The notes under the pieces: generated by a model
What the model saw: only the letters and a program-made list of their open reading frames with translations
What the model was told of the DNA's origin: nothing
Database searches by the model: none
Program-made: the position numbers and the translations under genes
Source of the DNA: Antarcticibacterium flavum
GTDB lineage: Bacteria; Bacteroidota; Bacteroidia; Flavobacteriales; Flavobacteriaceae
Assembly: GCF_006159205.1 (NCBI RefSeq)
Contig: NZ_CP040812.1
Span: forward strand, 2,790,001 to 2,854,000
Reading direction: 5' to 3'
DNA: 64,000 nt
Shown here: positions 42,358 to 52,699 of the stretch, piece after piece
Position numbering within the stretch: position 1 is the stretch's first letter
Layout: the number at the start of each line of letters is the position of its first letter

Positions 42358-44148
42358 ATGTCTCATTACGAAGCACCTATACGAAAGCCTCTTGTTACCG
42401 GCGATAAATCCTATCACGATGTTACCATGGATGTGGTTGCACCGGTTGAAGGGAAGGCCAATAAATCCTGGTGGATCGTTTTTTCGATCGCGCTTATCGC
42501 TTTTCTTTGGGGTTTAGGTTGTATAATATATACTGTTTCTACAGGAATTGGAGTTTGGGGATTGAACAGGACCGTAGGTTGGGCCTGGGATATTACTAAC
42601 TTCGTTTGGTGGGTAGGTATTGGTCACGCAGGAACACTTATCTCTGCGGTACTGCTCCTCTTCCGTCAAAAATGGAGGATGGCAATTAACCGCTCTGCAG
42701 AGGCGATGACAATTTTCTCTGTAATGCAGGCAGGTCTTTTTCCAATTATCCACATGGGTCGCCCCTGGCTGGCTTATTGGGTATTGCCAATTCCAAACCA
42801 ATTTGGTTCCCTGTGGGTAAACTTTAACTCCCCGTTACTTTGGGACGTATTTGCGATCTCTACCTATCTTTCGGTATCACTTGTATTCTGGTGGACCGGT
42901 CTATTGCCAGATTTTGCAATGATTCGCGACAGGGCAGTAAAACCTTTCCAGAAGAGAATATATGGCATCCTGAGTTTTGGATGGAGTGGAAGGGCCAAGG
43001 ACTGGCAGCGTTTTGAGGAAGTTTCACTTGTTCTTGCAGGTTTGGCAACTCCTCTTGTACTTTCTGTACACACCATTGTATCCTTTGACTTTGCTACCTC
43101 GGTTATCCCGGGATGGCATACCACTATTTTCCCTCCTTATTTCGTTGCGGGAGCGGTATTCTCTGGTTTTGCGATGGTGAACACGCTTTTGATCATTATG
43201 AGAAAAGTGTCCAATCTTGAAGATTATATTACCATACAACATATCGAATTGATGAACATAGTTATTATGATCACCGGTTCCATAGTTGGGGTAGCTTATA
43301 TTACTGAATTGTTTGTTGCCTGGTATTCAGGTGTGGAATATGAGCAGTACGCATTCCTTAACAGGGCTACAGGTCCTTACTGGTGGGCATACTGGGCAAT
43401 GATGACCTGTAACGTATTTTCACCACAGTTCATGTGGTTCAAAAAACTACGTACCAGTATTATGTTCTCTTTCTTCATCTCTATTGTAGTAAATATCGGG
43501 ATGTGGTTCGAAAGATTTGTGATCATTGTAACCTCTTTACACAGGGATTACCTTCCTTCTTCCTGGACTATGTTCTCTCCTACATTTGTAGATATTGGGA
43601 TCTTTATAGGAACCATAGGATTCTTCTTTGTGTTGTTCCTGCTTTATGCACGAAGCTTCCCGGTGATTGCGCAGGCAGAGGTTAAGACTATTTTGAAATC
43701 ATCTGGAGAAAAATATAAAAGACTTAGGGCAGAGCATGGGGATCACGTAGATCATTATGATCCAATAGTGAGGGAACCTGCTTCCAACACTGAAGATGGT
43801 TTGGTTGAAAAGGATGACCCGGCAGATGAGAATGGGCATGAGCCTACTGTTAATGCTGAAGGCCTTATTAACCTGGAAGTGAATCGTGACAGGATAGATG
43901 AGATGCTTGCTCGTATTGGAGTTTATGATCCTGCAACTCAAACTGCAGATGATCTTCAAAAACTTGAAGGAGTTGGGCCATTGCTGGAGCAACGTTTACA
44001 CCAGTTAGGTATCTATACCTATGGACAGGTAAGCAGGCTTACCCGTGCAGATTTTGAATTGCTTGATACCATTATAGAAGACTTCTCCATAGAAGGTAAA
44101 TATGAAGAATGGACTACGAAGGCAAACCAACTTAAAAATAAAAACTAA
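42358..44148 (+). CDS. actC: Alternative complex III subunit ActC, NrfD-like, with C-terminal helix-hairpin-helix domain
   Basis: A 596-residue membrane protein with about ten helices, which holds a quinol site. Motifs seen are WVGIGHAGTLISAVLLLFRQ and HMGRPWLAYWVLPIPNQFGS, and DFATSVIPGWHTTIFPPYF. After about residue 450 the chain has an acidic linker and then a helix-hairpin-helix-like domain with DLQKLEGVGPLLEQRLHQLG and IYTYGQVSRLTRADFELLD, not part of the core fold. The stop overlaps the actD start (TAATG), so translation is coupled. The function of the extra domain is unknown; it may aid assembly or contact another protein. Confidence 0.94.
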   Translation: MSHYEAPIRKPLVTGDKSYHDVTMDVVAPVEGKANKSWWIVFSIALIAFLWGLGCIIYTVSTGIGVWGLNRTVGWAWDITNFVWWVGIGHAGTLISAVLLLFRQKWRMAINRSAEAMTIFSVMQAGLFPIIHMGRPWLAYWVLPIPNQFGSLWVNFNSPLLWDVFAISTYLSVSLVFWWTGLLPDFAMIRDRAVKPFQKRIYGILSFGWSGRAKDWQRFEEVSLVLAGLATPLVLSVHTIVSFDFATSVIPGWHTTIFPPYFVAGAVFSGFAMVNTLLIIMRKVSNLEDYITIQHIELMNIVIMITGSIVGVAYITELFVAWYSGVEYEQYAFLNRATGPYWWAYWAMMTCNVFSPQFMWFKKLRTSIMFSFFISIVVNIGMWFERFVIIVTSLHRDYLPSSWTMFSPTFVDIGIFIGTIGFFFVLFLLYARSFPVIAQAEVKTILKSSGEKYKRLRAEHGDHVDHYDPIVREPASNTEDGLVEKDDPADENGHEPTVNAEGLINLEVNRDRIDEMLARIGVYDPATQTADDLQKLEGVGPLLEQRLHQLGIYTYGQVSRLTRADFELLDTIIEDFSIEGKYEEWTTKANQLKNKN

Positions 44149-44675
44149 TGGCATCTAAAGTTATACACGCTATTTATACAGATGACGACTTGCTTTTACA
44201 GGCTGTAAAGCAGGTGCGTGAAGCTCGTTACCATATAGGGGAGATCTATACCCCGTTTCCTGTGCACGGGCTTGATAAAGCAATGGGACTGGCCCCTACG
44301 CGGCTGGCTATCACATCCTTTATGTATGGGGTGGTTGGTTTTACGGTTGCCGTAGTGATGATGAACTATATGATGATCGAGGACTGGCCTATGGATATTG
44401 GAGGTAAACCTAGTTTCTCCTTCCTGCAAAATATGCCTGCCTTTGTTCCTATTATGTTTGAATTAACGGTATTTTTTGCAGCTCACCTTATGGTGATCAC
44501 CTTCTTTTTAAGAAGTAAACTTTGGCCATTTAAAGCTGCTGAAAACCCGGACGTGAGGACTACAGATGACCATTTCCTTATGGAGATAGAGGTAGCCAAC
44601 CACAACACAAAAGATCTAACAGATTTCCTTTACCAGACGGGAGCATCTGAAATTAAATTAATTGATAACAAATAA
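44148..44675 (+). CDS. actD: Alternative complex III subunit ActD (DUF3341)
   Basis: A 175-residue membrane protein of the DUF3341 family. The N-terminus has VIHAIYTDDDLLLQAVKQVR, and a conserved TPFPVHGLDKAMGL motif follows. Two membrane helices lie at about 60-78 and 98-122. It assembles in the ACIII core next to ActC. Its ATG overlaps the actC stop. Confidence 0.93.
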   Translation: MASKVIHAIYTDDDLLLQAVKQVREARYHIGEIYTPFPVHGLDKAMGLAPTRLAITSFMYGVVGFTVAVVMMNYMMIEDWPMDIGGKPSFSFLQNMPAFVPIMFELTVFFAAHLMVITFFLRSKLWPFKAAENPDVRTTDDHFLMEIEVANHNTKDLTDFLYQTGASEIKLIDNK

Positions 44676-44680
44676 ACCCA

Positions 44681-45397
44681 ATGAAAAGTTTATTTAAGAA
44701 ATCGTTATTATTCGTACTGGCTTTAAGCGCTGTGTCATGCTTTAATGAATCCAGCCCTAACTACCAGTATTTTCCAGATATGTATGAACCCATACCTTAT
44801 GAGCCTTACGGGGAATATGAGATATTTTTAAATGGGCAGTCTGCTATGTTACCCGCAGAGGGTTCTGTTCCAAGAGGATGGAAGCCATACGATTATGAAA
44901 ATAGCCAGGATGGATATCAGGCTGCGAAGTCAGAGTTAACAAATCCTCTTCCTTATACTGAAGATAACCTTGCAAAAGGAAGGCAATTGTATACGATCTA
45001 TTGTGCTGTATGCCATGGAGACCAGGGTGATGGACAGGGGATTATGGTACAACGGGAGAAGATCCTGGGTATTCCAAGATTTGATGATGAAGGAAGGAAT
45101 ATTACTGAAGGTAGTGTTTACCACGTAATGTATTACGGCCTTAACGCAATGGGATCCTATGCTTCTCAAACCTCTATAGACGAGAGATGGCTTATAGACC
45201 ATTATGTTATGAACCTTAAGAATAATCTTCAGGGTGGTGAAGAAAGGGCTTTTGAAGAGGAGGCCACTCAGGAAGAAGAGGCCCAAATGAAAAATCTTAT
45301 TCCGGCTGTGAATGAAGAGAGAGATCAACTTTCAGATGGTAACCAGGGTTCCCCGGGTACAGATAATGACGGGCAGGAAAATCAAAACGAAGAATAA
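44681..45397 (+). CDS. actE: Alternative complex III subunit ActE, monoheme lipoprotein cytochrome c
   Basis: A 238-residue lipoprotein with a signal ending in a lipobox (LSAVSC, Cys21). The cytochrome c domain has CAVCHGDQGDGQGIM at about residues 109-123 and an axial Met in the YGLNAMGSYA segment. The C-terminal tail is acidic and Gln-rich. ActE is the second heme carrier of alternative complex III. It starts five bases after actD, and actF follows after 21 bases. Confidence 0.92.
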   Translation: MKSLFKKSLLFVLALSAVSCFNESSPNYQYFPDMYEPIPYEPYGEYEIFLNGQSAMLPAEGSVPRGWKPYDYENSQDGYQAAKSELTNPLPYTEDNLAKGRQLYTIYCAVCHGDQGDGQGIMVQREKILGIPRFDDEGRNITEGSVYHVMYYGLNAMGSYASQTSIDERWLIDHYVMNLKNNLQGGEERAFEEEATQEEEAQMKNLIPAVNEERDQLSDGNQGSPGTDNDGQENQNEE

Positions 45398-45418
45398 CAG
45401 CATTTAGATATATTAAAT

Positions 45419-46825
45419 ATGTACACGCTATCCAGTAAATTAAAATTATTCTCTATCATCCTAATGGCTGTAGGTCTCATTGGGTTGGCCATTGGGTTTA
45501 TAGTTGCCCCTTCTACAATAGAGGAGGTAAAGGAAATGGTAGCCTCTCACGATGGACACGGTGAGAGCCATGCTGCTCCCGGGCAAATAAAAAGTGACCT
45601 TTCTGAGGATCCAGACCAAGGTTTGGAATTTGTTCCTTCTGAGCACGAGGTCCAAACCGGGCGTACAGATGATAACCAAACCCAACTGGGTACCAATGTA
45701 GATGACCACGAAAATGAGCATTACGAGCACATACTTCATCAATTGCAGAACAAACCGTGGGCAGCATTATATGTAGCGGCATTTTTCTTCTTTATGATCC
45801 CGCTTGGGGTGCTTGTATTCTATGCAATTCAATGGGCTTCACAATCTGGATGGTCACCTGTATTATTCAGGGTTATGGAAGGGATAACTTCTTACCTACT
45901 TCCTGGTGGTGTGATCATTTTCGTATTATTGGTTCTTTCAGGATTGCACCTCAACCACCTGTTCATTTGGATGGATCCGGAAGTTGTTGAAAACGATGCT
46001 ATCATAAGAAATAAATCTGGTTACCTAAATGTGCCATTTTTCCTTATAAGGGCTGCTATTTATATCGCAGGATGGGCAATTTTCAGACATTTCCTTGTTA
46101 AGAATTCAAACAGGCTGGATGAAGCTGAGCCAAATGACCTGTATTATTTCAAAAAGAACTTCAAGCTGGCTGCAGGATTTCTGGTATTCTTTATAGTAAC
46201 AGAATCTATGATGTCCTGGGATTGGATTATGAGCCTTGACCCACACTGGTTTAGTACCTTGTTTGGATGGTATGTTTTTGCCAGCATGTTCGTTTCAGGA
46301 ATTACAATGATAGCTTTGGTTTCAATATACCTTAAATCAAGAGGCTTCCTGCCATTCGTGAACGACAGTCACATTCATGACCTTGCAAAATTCATGTTTG
46401 GTATAAGTATTTTCTGGACTTACCTGTGGTTCTCACAGTTCATGCTTATATGGTATTCGAATATTCCTGAGGAAGTAACTTATTTTGTATCCAGGATAGA
46501 GGATTATGGTATTCTGTTCTTTGGAATGGTAGTATTGAACTTCCTCTTCCCCGTACTACTCCTTATGAACAGTGATTTTAAAAGAGTTAACTGGTTCGTG
46601 GTAATGACCGGGTTAGTGATCCTTCTGGGGCATTATATAGATATTTACGTAATGGTTATGCCTGCTACGGTAGGAGAATCCTGGTTCATTGGATTATCTG
46701 AGATAAGTTCCTTACTTTTCTTTGGTGGATTGTTTATTTTTGTAGTTTTTACATCCTTAACCAAAGCACCGTTATTGGCACGTAGAAATCCTTTCATTAA
46801 GGAAAGTGAACATTTTCATTACTAA
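45419..46825 (+). CDS. actF: Alternative complex III subunit ActF
   Basis: A 468-residue membrane protein related to ActC, with about ten helices. The N-terminal segment has one helix followed by a long acidic, His-rich periplasmic loop (about 40-100: DGHGESHAAPGQ). Core motifs are AALYVAAFFFFMIPLGVLVF and SMMSWDWIMSLDPHWFSTLF, and WYSNIPEEVTYF. ActF may have an ion-translocating path. It closes the act part of the operon; coxB follows after 30 bases. Confidence 0.93.
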   Translation: MYTLSSKLKLFSIILMAVGLIGLAIGFIVAPSTIEEVKEMVASHDGHGESHAAPGQIKSDLSEDPDQGLEFVPSEHEVQTGRTDDNQTQLGTNVDDHENEHYEHILHQLQNKPWAALYVAAFFFFMIPLGVLVFYAIQWASQSGWSPVLFRVMEGITSYLLPGGVIIFVLLVLSGLHLNHLFIWMDPEVVENDAIIRNKSGYLNVPFFLIRAAIYIAGWAIFRHFLVKNSNRLDEAEPNDLYYFKKNFKLAAGFLVFFIVTESMMSWDWIMSLDPHWFSTLFGWYVFASMFVSGITMIALVSIYLKSRGFLPFVNDSHIHDLAKFMFGISIFWTYLWFSQFMLIWYSNIPEEVTYFVSRIEDYGILFFGMVVLNFLFPVLLLMNSDFKRVNWFVVMTGLVILLGHYIDIYVMVMPATVGESWFIGLSEISSLLFFGGLFIFVVFTSLTKAPLLARRNPFIKESEHFHY

Positions 46826-46855
46826 AAAAAGATTGTTTAAAATAGATATTATACA

Positions 46856-47980
46856 ATGACAGTATTTTTAATCATAATAGTAGTAGCCCTCTTTGCGATA
46901 ACTATCTGGCAGTTGACCAAGATCTTCCAGTTGTCCAGGGATACTAATTCTATTGATACCTCGCAGGTAGCCAATGACAAGGATAACAGGACGCACGGGA
47001 ATTTAATGCTGGCCTTTGGAATTGCTTTTTACATATTTATGCTTTACTGTTTCTGGATGTTTAGCGACCGTGCTTTGCCGGCAGCTTCTTCAGAGCATGG
47101 AATTGAATACGATACACTTTTATGGATCTCCCTGGCGGTGATCATGTTCGTACAGGTTATCACCCAGGGATTATTACACTGGTTTGCTTTTAAATATAAA
47201 GGGAGAAAAGGACAGAAGGCGCTTTTCTTTGCAGATAATGATAAACTGGAATTCATCTGGACCATTATTCCTGTTATTGTTCTTGCAGGTTTGATCATCT
47301 ATGGATTGTTTACCTGGTCAAGTATTATGAATATCGATGACGAAAATTCTGAAGCCCTGGTAATTGAGATCTATGCCAAACAATTTGGCTGGGAAGCACG
47401 TTACGCCGGGGATGATAATACTCTTGGCAAGGCCAATGTTCGATTCATTGAAGGAGCAAACACTATAGGTGTTGATGTGAGTGACCCATATGCCTATGAT
47501 GATGTGGTTACCGCAGAGCTTCACCTGCCTGTAGACAGACCTGTGATCTTCAAGTTCAGGTCCCAGGATGTATTACACTCTGCTTACTTTCCTCACTTCC
47601 GTGCGCAAATGAACGTGGTACCTGGAATGACTACCCAGTTCTCTTTTACTCCTACTGTAACATCTGCAGAGATAAGGGAAACTGAGTATATGAGAGATAA
47701 AATTGCCAAAATTCAGCAAATGAGAAATGAAAGGTCTGCAGCAGGGGAAGACCTTGTAGATTATGAGCAATTTGAATATTACTTACTGTGTAACAAGATT
47801 TGTGGTGTAGCTCATTATAATATGCAAATGAAGATCGTAGTTGAAACCGAGGAAGAATTTAATTCGTGGATTGCTCAACAGCCACGATTCAGCGAGACTA
47901 TAGACCAAATGCAAAAACAAGATGAACCTGCACAGGGAGAAGTTGTGAACGAAGGGGATGTAGCTCAGGTTAAAAACTAA
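46856..47980 (+). CDS. coxB: Cytochrome c oxidase subunit II with CuA centre
   Basis: A 374-residue subunit with one extra N-terminal helix before the usual pair (helices near 1-20, 46-66, 86-112 and 138-160). The CuA domain has DVLHSAYFPHFRAQMNVVPG and the ligand motif CNKICGVAHYNM. It takes electrons from the ActA or ActE cytochromes. Its long insert before the motif (IAKIQQMRNERSAAGEDLVD) is uncommon in other phyla. coxA lies 23 bases downstream. Subunit III is not in the window. Confidence 0.94.
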   Translation: MTVFLIIIVVALFAITIWQLTKIFQLSRDTNSIDTSQVANDKDNRTHGNLMLAFGIAFYIFMLYCFWMFSDRALPAASSEHGIEYDTLLWISLAVIMFVQVITQGLLHWFAFKYKGRKGQKALFFADNDKLEFIWTIIPVIVLAGLIIYGLFTWSSIMNIDDENSEALVIEIYAKQFGWEARYAGDDNTLGKANVRFIEGANTIGVDVSDPYAYDDVVTAELHLPVDRPVIFKFRSQDVLHSAYFPHFRAQMNVVPGMTTQFSFTPTVTSAEIRETEYMRDKIAKIQQMRNERSAAGEDLVDYEQFEYYLLCNKICGVAHYNMQMKIVVETEEEFNSWIAQQPRFSETIDQMQKQDEPAQGEVVNEGDVAQVKN

Positions 47981-48003
47981 ATATAAGATAAAGATTTAAA
48001 GAT

Positions 48004-49830
48004 ATGTCAGCAGCAGTAGGACACACGCCAATAGATCACGCACATGACGATCATGGGCATCATCATCATAAAGAAACTTTTATAACAAAATATATTTTTA
48101 GTACAGACCATAAGATGATTGCCAAGCAATATCTTATCACCGGTTTGTTAATGGGTGTTGTTGGTATCGCAATGTCTGTACTTTTCAGGATGCAACTTGC
48201 CTGGCCTGGAGAATCCTTCTGGCTTTTTGAAGCGCTGTTAGGGAAATGGGCACCGGGAGGAGTAATGTCTCCGGAAGTTTACCTTGCACTTGTTACAATC
48301 CACGGGACCATTATGGTATTCTTTGTATTAACTGCCGGGTTGAGTGGTACTTTTAGTAACCTGCTTATTCCGCTTCAAATTGGGGCAAGGGATATGGCAT
48401 CAGGATTCCTAAACATGGTATCCTACTGGTTGTTTTTCCTTTCAAGCGTAATTATGTTGAGTTCCCTGTTTGTAGAAGCGGGACCGGCATCGGCAGGATG
48501 GACTATTTATCCGCCGCTTAGTGCCCTTCCACAGGCAATTGGTGGTTCAGGTTTAGGGATGACTCTTTGGCTTGTTTCTATGGCTATCTTTATCGCTTCC
48601 TCACTTCTTGGATCTCTTAACTACATAGTTACTGTAATAAACTTAAGGACTCCCGGAATGTCTATGACAAGACTTCCGCTTACCATATGGGCATTCTTTG
48701 TAACAGCTATCATCGGGGTGGTATCTTTCCCTGTATTGCTTTCAGCAGCACTTATGCTTATAATGGACAGGAGTTTTGGAACTTCGTTCTTCCTAAGTGA
48801 TATTTACTTAAAAGGAGAAGTACTTGCACACCAGGGAGGTTCCCCGGTATTGTTTGAACACCTGTTTTGGTTCCTAGGACACCCGGAAGTTTATATTGTT
48901 ATTCTTCCTGCGATGGGGCTTGTATCAGAAATTATGGCAACCAACGCACGTAAGCCTATCTTTGGATACAGGGCGATGGTAGCTTCTATTCTTGCGATCG
49001 CATTTCTTTCTACTATCGTATGGGGGCACCATATGTTCGTATCTGGGATGAATCCATTCCTAGGATCTGTTTTTACATTTACGACATTATTGATCGCGAT
49101 CCCTTCGGCCGTAAAAGCCTTTAACTGGATCACTACGTTATGGAAGGGTAACCTGCAGCTTAACCCTGCAATGCTTTTTTCTATTGGTTTCGTGTCAACA
49201 TTCATCACAGGAGGTTTAACAGGGATCATCCTTGGAGACAGCACCCTGGATATTAATGTTCACGATACTTATTTCGTTATTGCTCACTTCCACCTTGTTA
49301 TGGGAATATCTGCCCTTTACGGTCTTTTGGCCGGAGTTTACCACTGGTTCCCAAAGATGTTTGGAAGAATGATGAACAAGAATATGGGATATGTTCACTT
49401 TTGGGTAACGTCTATAGGTGCCTACGGGGTATTCTTCCCAATGCACTTTATTGGAATGGCAGGTTTACCAAGACGTTATTATGACAATACCCATTTTCCA
49501 TACTTCGATGATCTTGCAGATGTGAATGTGATCATAACCATATTTGCTATTATTACTGCTGCCATACAATTGGTATTCCTTTATAACTTCTTCGCTTCTA
49601 TTTTCTTTGGAAAGAAAGCAACACAGAACCCCTGGAATTCCAACACCCTGGAATGGACCACCCCGGTGGAACACATTCACGGAAACTGGCCGGGTCCAAT
49701 CCCACACGTTTACCGCTGGTCTTATGACTATAGTAAAACCAATGAGAATGGGGAATATGTTATCCCGGGACAGGATTTTGTTCCTCAAAATGTTCCTTTG
49801 CAAAAGGGTGAGGAAGAACTCAATCATTAG
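48004..49830 (+). CDS. coxA: Cytochrome c oxidase subunit I (aa3 type)
   Basis: A 608-residue heme-copper oxidase of class A. It has twelve helices. The active-site segment is FWFLGHPEVYIVILPAMG, with His-Pro-Glu-Val-Tyr; the CuB pair is WGHHMFVSGMNP; heme ligands are in DTYFVIAHFHLVMG. The N-terminus is unusually rich in histidine (HTPIDHAHDDHGHHHHKE), which could bind copper. It forms the terminal oxidase of the ACIII operon. A clear terminator follows. Confidence 0.95.
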   Translation: MSAAVGHTPIDHAHDDHGHHHHKETFITKYIFSTDHKMIAKQYLITGLLMGVVGIAMSVLFRMQLAWPGESFWLFEALLGKWAPGGVMSPEVYLALVTIHGTIMVFFVLTAGLSGTFSNLLIPLQIGARDMASGFLNMVSYWLFFLSSVIMLSSLFVEAGPASAGWTIYPPLSALPQAIGGSGLGMTLWLVSMAIFIASSLLGSLNYIVTVINLRTPGMSMTRLPLTIWAFFVTAIIGVVSFPVLLSAALMLIMDRSFGTSFFLSDIYLKGEVLAHQGGSPVLFEHLFWFLGHPEVYIVILPAMGLVSEIMATNARKPIFGYRAMVASILAIAFLSTIVWGHHMFVSGMNPFLGSVFTFTTLLIAIPSAVKAFNWITTLWKGNLQLNPAMLFSIGFVSTFITGGLTGIILGDSTLDINVHDTYFVIAHFHLVMGISALYGLLAGVYHWFPKMFGRMMNKNMGYVHFWVTSIGAYGVFFPMHFIGMAGLPRRYYDNTHFPYFDDLADVNVIITIFAIITAAIQLVFLYNFFASIFFGKKATQNPWNSNTLEWTTPVEHIHGNWPGPIPHVYRWSYDYSKTNENGEYVIPGQDFVPQNVPLQKGEEELNH

Positions 49831-49850
49831 AATCACAAACCTATATAATA

Positions 49851-49880
49851 AAAGCCTCTTCTCACCGGAAGAGGCTTTTT
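49851..49880 (+). terminator. Terminator of the act-cox operon
   Basis: AGCCTCTTC (49853-49861) and GAAGAGGCT (49868-49876) form a 9-bp stem with a 6-base loop followed by T. It lies 21 bases after the coxA stop. Confidence 0.9.
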
Positions 49881-50045
49881 CCATTTAACCTGTTGCCGGG
49901 ATTAAGGTAAGGACCGGGCGTATAGCCGGGGACAGGCATGACTGGAATTTCAACCAGGAACTGCCGGGTTTCTATGCCTGAAGTGCCACCTACTGAAAAT
50001 TTGAAGAGAGCCGGTTGGTTTCCTGTGGGGTTACATGCTTTTCTT

Positions 50046-50053
50046 TATCTTTG
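50046..50053 (+). promoter_or_regulatory. -7 element before ruvB
   Basis: TATCTTTG matches TAnnTTTG completely. It lies 48 bases before the chosen ruvB start. A frame starting at 50035 would overlap it, so the later ATG at 50101 is preferred. No good -33 was found. Confidence 0.5.
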
Positions 50054-50100
50054 CTGAAGGCCGTATACTCAATCGTCCTGCTATTAAGATTAATTTGTAT

Positions 50101-51123
50101 ATGAATGATAACCTGGACCCAACGGGAGAGAATTTTTCACCTGAAGAACTTGATATAGAAAGAGCTTTAAGGCCCCTTTCCTTTGATGATTTTGCAGGAC
50201 AGGACCAGGTTCTTGAAAACCTGAAGGTTTTTGTTGAAGCGGCCAACCGCAGGGGAGAGGCGCTGGATCACACATTATTCCACGGCCCTCCCGGCCTTGG
50301 TAAAACTACCCTGGCACATATCCTGGCTAATGAACTGGAAGTGGGGATCAAGATCACCTCCGGCCCTGTAATCGATAAACCCGGCGACCTCGCCGGGCTC
50401 CTTACTAACCTCGAGGAAAGGGATGTCCTTTTTATAGATGAGATCCACCGCTTAAGTCCGGTGGTGGAAGAATACCTATACTCAGCTATGGAGGATTACA
50501 AGATCGATATTATGATCGAATCGGGCCCCAATGCGCGAACCGTGCAAATAAATTTAAATCCGTTTACACTTATTGGCGCCACCACCCGTTCAGGATTACT
50601 TACCGCTCCTATGCGGGCGAGGTTTGGGATCTCCAGCAGGCTTCAATATTATACTACAGAGCTTTTATCCACCATTCTTGAACGAAGTGCAGAGATCCTT
50701 AGGGTGCCAATCACACAGGAAGCTGCCATCGAGATCGCAGGTAGGAGCAGGGGGACTCCACGTATTGCAAATGCCCTATTGAGAAGAGTTCGTGATTTTG
50801 CCCAGATAAAAGGTAACGGGAGCATTGATATGGAGATTGCGAAATATGGCCTTAAAGCGCTTAATGTGGATGCACACGGGTTGGATGAGATGGATAATAA
50901 GATCCTCACCACGATCATAGATAAATTCAAAGGTGGTCCGGTAGGCATTACTACCCTTGCAACTGCAGTGAGTGAGAATGCGGAGACTATTGAAGAAGTG
51001 TATGAGCCTTTCCTTATTCAACAGGGCTTTATTTACCGCACCCCGCGTGGACGGGAGGTGACAGAACTTGCATACAGGCACCTGGGCAGGATCAAAGGGA
51101 ACATCCAGGGAGGACTGTTCTAA
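50101..51123 (+). CDS. ruvB: Holliday junction branch migration helicase RuvB
   Basis: A 340-residue AAA+ motor protein. Motifs: [12 protein letters not shown] near the start, Walker A in [14 protein letters not shown] (about residues 60-73), Walker B in [11 protein letters not shown] (about 112-122), sensor 1 in [12 protein letters not shown], arginine finger area in APMRARFG, and sensor 2 in [16 protein letters not shown]. It works with RuvA, which is encoded at 56675-57259. The start at 50101 gives the standard N-terminus ([12 protein letters not shown]). Confidence 0.95.
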   Translation: MNDNLDPTGENFSPEELDIERALRPLSFDDFAGQDQVLENLKVFVEAANRRGEALDHTLFHGPPGLGKTTLAHILANELEVGIKITSGPVIDKPGDLAGLLTNLEERDVLFIDEIHRLSPVVEEYLYSAMEDYKIDIMIESGPNARTVQINLNPFTLIGATTRSGLLTAPMRARFGISSRLQYYTTELLSTILERSAEILRVPITQEAAIEIAGRSRGTPRIANALLRRVRDFAQIKGNGSIDMEIAKYGLKALNVDAHGLDEMDNKILTTIIDKFKGGPVGITTLATAVSENAETIEEVYEPFLIQQGFIYRTPRGREVTELAYRHLGRIKGNIQGGLF

Positions 51124-51171
51124 TAATTCTGGAAGAAGGTATTTTGTCCTCTCCCGGCTTCAGATAAAAAC

Positions 51172-52524
51172 ATGCATAAGATGAGTGAAGATGACAATTT
51201 GAAGGTAAGAAAAGTGCCTGTTGTTCCCGCCTGGGAATTTTATAAGAATTCCCTTCGCATACTTGAGAATCCATTGATCTTCCACCGCAAGAAATTCGAA
51301 AAATTAGGGGATACCTTCAGATTAAAAATTGGACCGGGCAGCTCTGTGATCTTTTCCAGAAATGCAGCTTTTGCCCAATATGCCCTTCAGAAAAACCAGA
51401 AGAATTTTTCCAAGACCACTATTCAAACCCGCGATATGGCAAAATATCTTGGGCAGGGCCTGTTAACATCTGAAGGTGAACATTGGAAAAAACAGCGTAA
51501 ACTTATTCAACCTGCATTTCATAAGAAGAAACTTGTACTATTACTGGAAAGTATTAAAAGTGCTATTTCTACAGAACTTAATAAGATCGAAACCGGAAAA
51601 TCCATAGATATTTTCCCGATATTCAATGACCTGGCTTTTCAAACTGTTGTAAAATCCCTTTTCAGCAGTGCGGTAGGACAAAAAGAAATAAACCGACTGC
51701 AGTATATTACGGAAGCTGCTCAAAGAATGCTGGTTAAGGAGCTAAGACAGCCGTATCTGGGGTGGTGGTTCACTTTTAGCGGAAAGATAAAGGAACACAT
51801 CGATCTTACAAATGAGGCCAGGGATATCTTACGAATGCTCATTGATGAAAGAAGGACCTCTGGCGAGAGACAGGATGACCTCCTGGATATGCTTCTGGAG
51901 GCCAGGTACGATGATGGGAGCAGTATGGAAAATGAACAACTTATTGACGAGATCCTTATCCTCTTTACAGCCGGTCATGAGACCACCTCGAATGCCCTAA
52001 CCTTCACTGCCCAGCTTCTTTCCAGGCATCCTGAAGCCCAGGAGAAGATCCTGGAAGAAGTGAAAAAAGCTGAGAGAGACACCAATACAATCATTGAGTT
52101 TATACAAGCCTGCAGTTACACTAAAATGGTCCTGGAGGAAGCTATGAGGCTATATCCCCCTGCTTATTTTATAGACAGGGTAAATAATGAGGATGATGTC
52201 TTTGACGGCATGATGATCCCGAAAGGTTCCAGTTTGCTCTTTTCCATGTACGAGATCCACCGGCATAAGGATTTTTGGAATGAGCCGGAAGAGTTCAGGC
52301 CAGATAGATTTGAGGATCCCAAAAAATATTCTTCCTGCTACTATCCTTTTGGTGCCGGCCCCAGGATGTGCATAGGGAATAATTTTGCTATGTACGAAAT
52401 GATCCTCGCGGTGGCTCAACTGGTTTCCAGATACCGCATAAAACATAAGGAGGATCCCATTGAAATTACTCCATTGATCACTTTAAAACCTAAGAATGCG
52501 GTCCTGGAATTTTACCCTCAATAA
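51172..52524 (+). CDS. Cytochrome P450
   Basis: A 450-residue soluble P450. Motifs are the oxygen-activating helix with AGHETTSNAL (about residues 265-274), the ExxR motif in LEEAMRLYPP (about 321-330), and the heme-binding loop FGAGPRMCIGNNFAMYEM with the proximal Cys. It lacks a reductase domain, so it needs a partner. It lies 48 bases after ruvB; start could also be the ATG at 51181. Substrate is unknown; fatty acid or terpenoid hydroxylation is typical of such family members. Confidence 0.92.
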   Translation: MHKMSEDDNLKVRKVPVVPAWEFYKNSLRILENPLIFHRKKFEKLGDTFRLKIGPGSSVIFSRNAAFAQYALQKNQKNFSKTTIQTRDMAKYLGQGLLTSEGEHWKKQRKLIQPAFHKKKLVLLLESIKSAISTELNKIETGKSIDIFPIFNDLAFQTVVKSLFSSAVGQKEINRLQYITEAAQRMLVKELRQPYLGWWFTFSGKIKEHIDLTNEARDILRMLIDERRTSGERQDDLLDMLLEARYDDGSSMENEQLIDEILILFTAGHETTSNALTFTAQLLSRHPEAQEKILEEVKKAERDTNTIIEFIQACSYTKMVLEEAMRLYPPAYFIDRVNNEDDVFDGMMIPKGSSLLFSMYEIHRHKDFWNEPEEFRPDRFEDPKKYSSCYYPFGAGPRMCIGNNFAMYEMILAVAQLVSRYRIKHKEDPIEITPLITLKPKNAVLEFYPQ

Positions 52525-52699
52525 AAATTCAGGAGGCTGGGACGGGTCTTTTATTAAGTACCAGTTGTATAAACTTGTACCGGGCATAACCAATTGATTT
52601 TCAGGTTTTAATTTGATTTTTATTGTCACATTTATTATATTAAAAAGTGAACAAATGCCGGAATCATAAAAACAGATCCAGGCAGTAAAACCTTTTATT

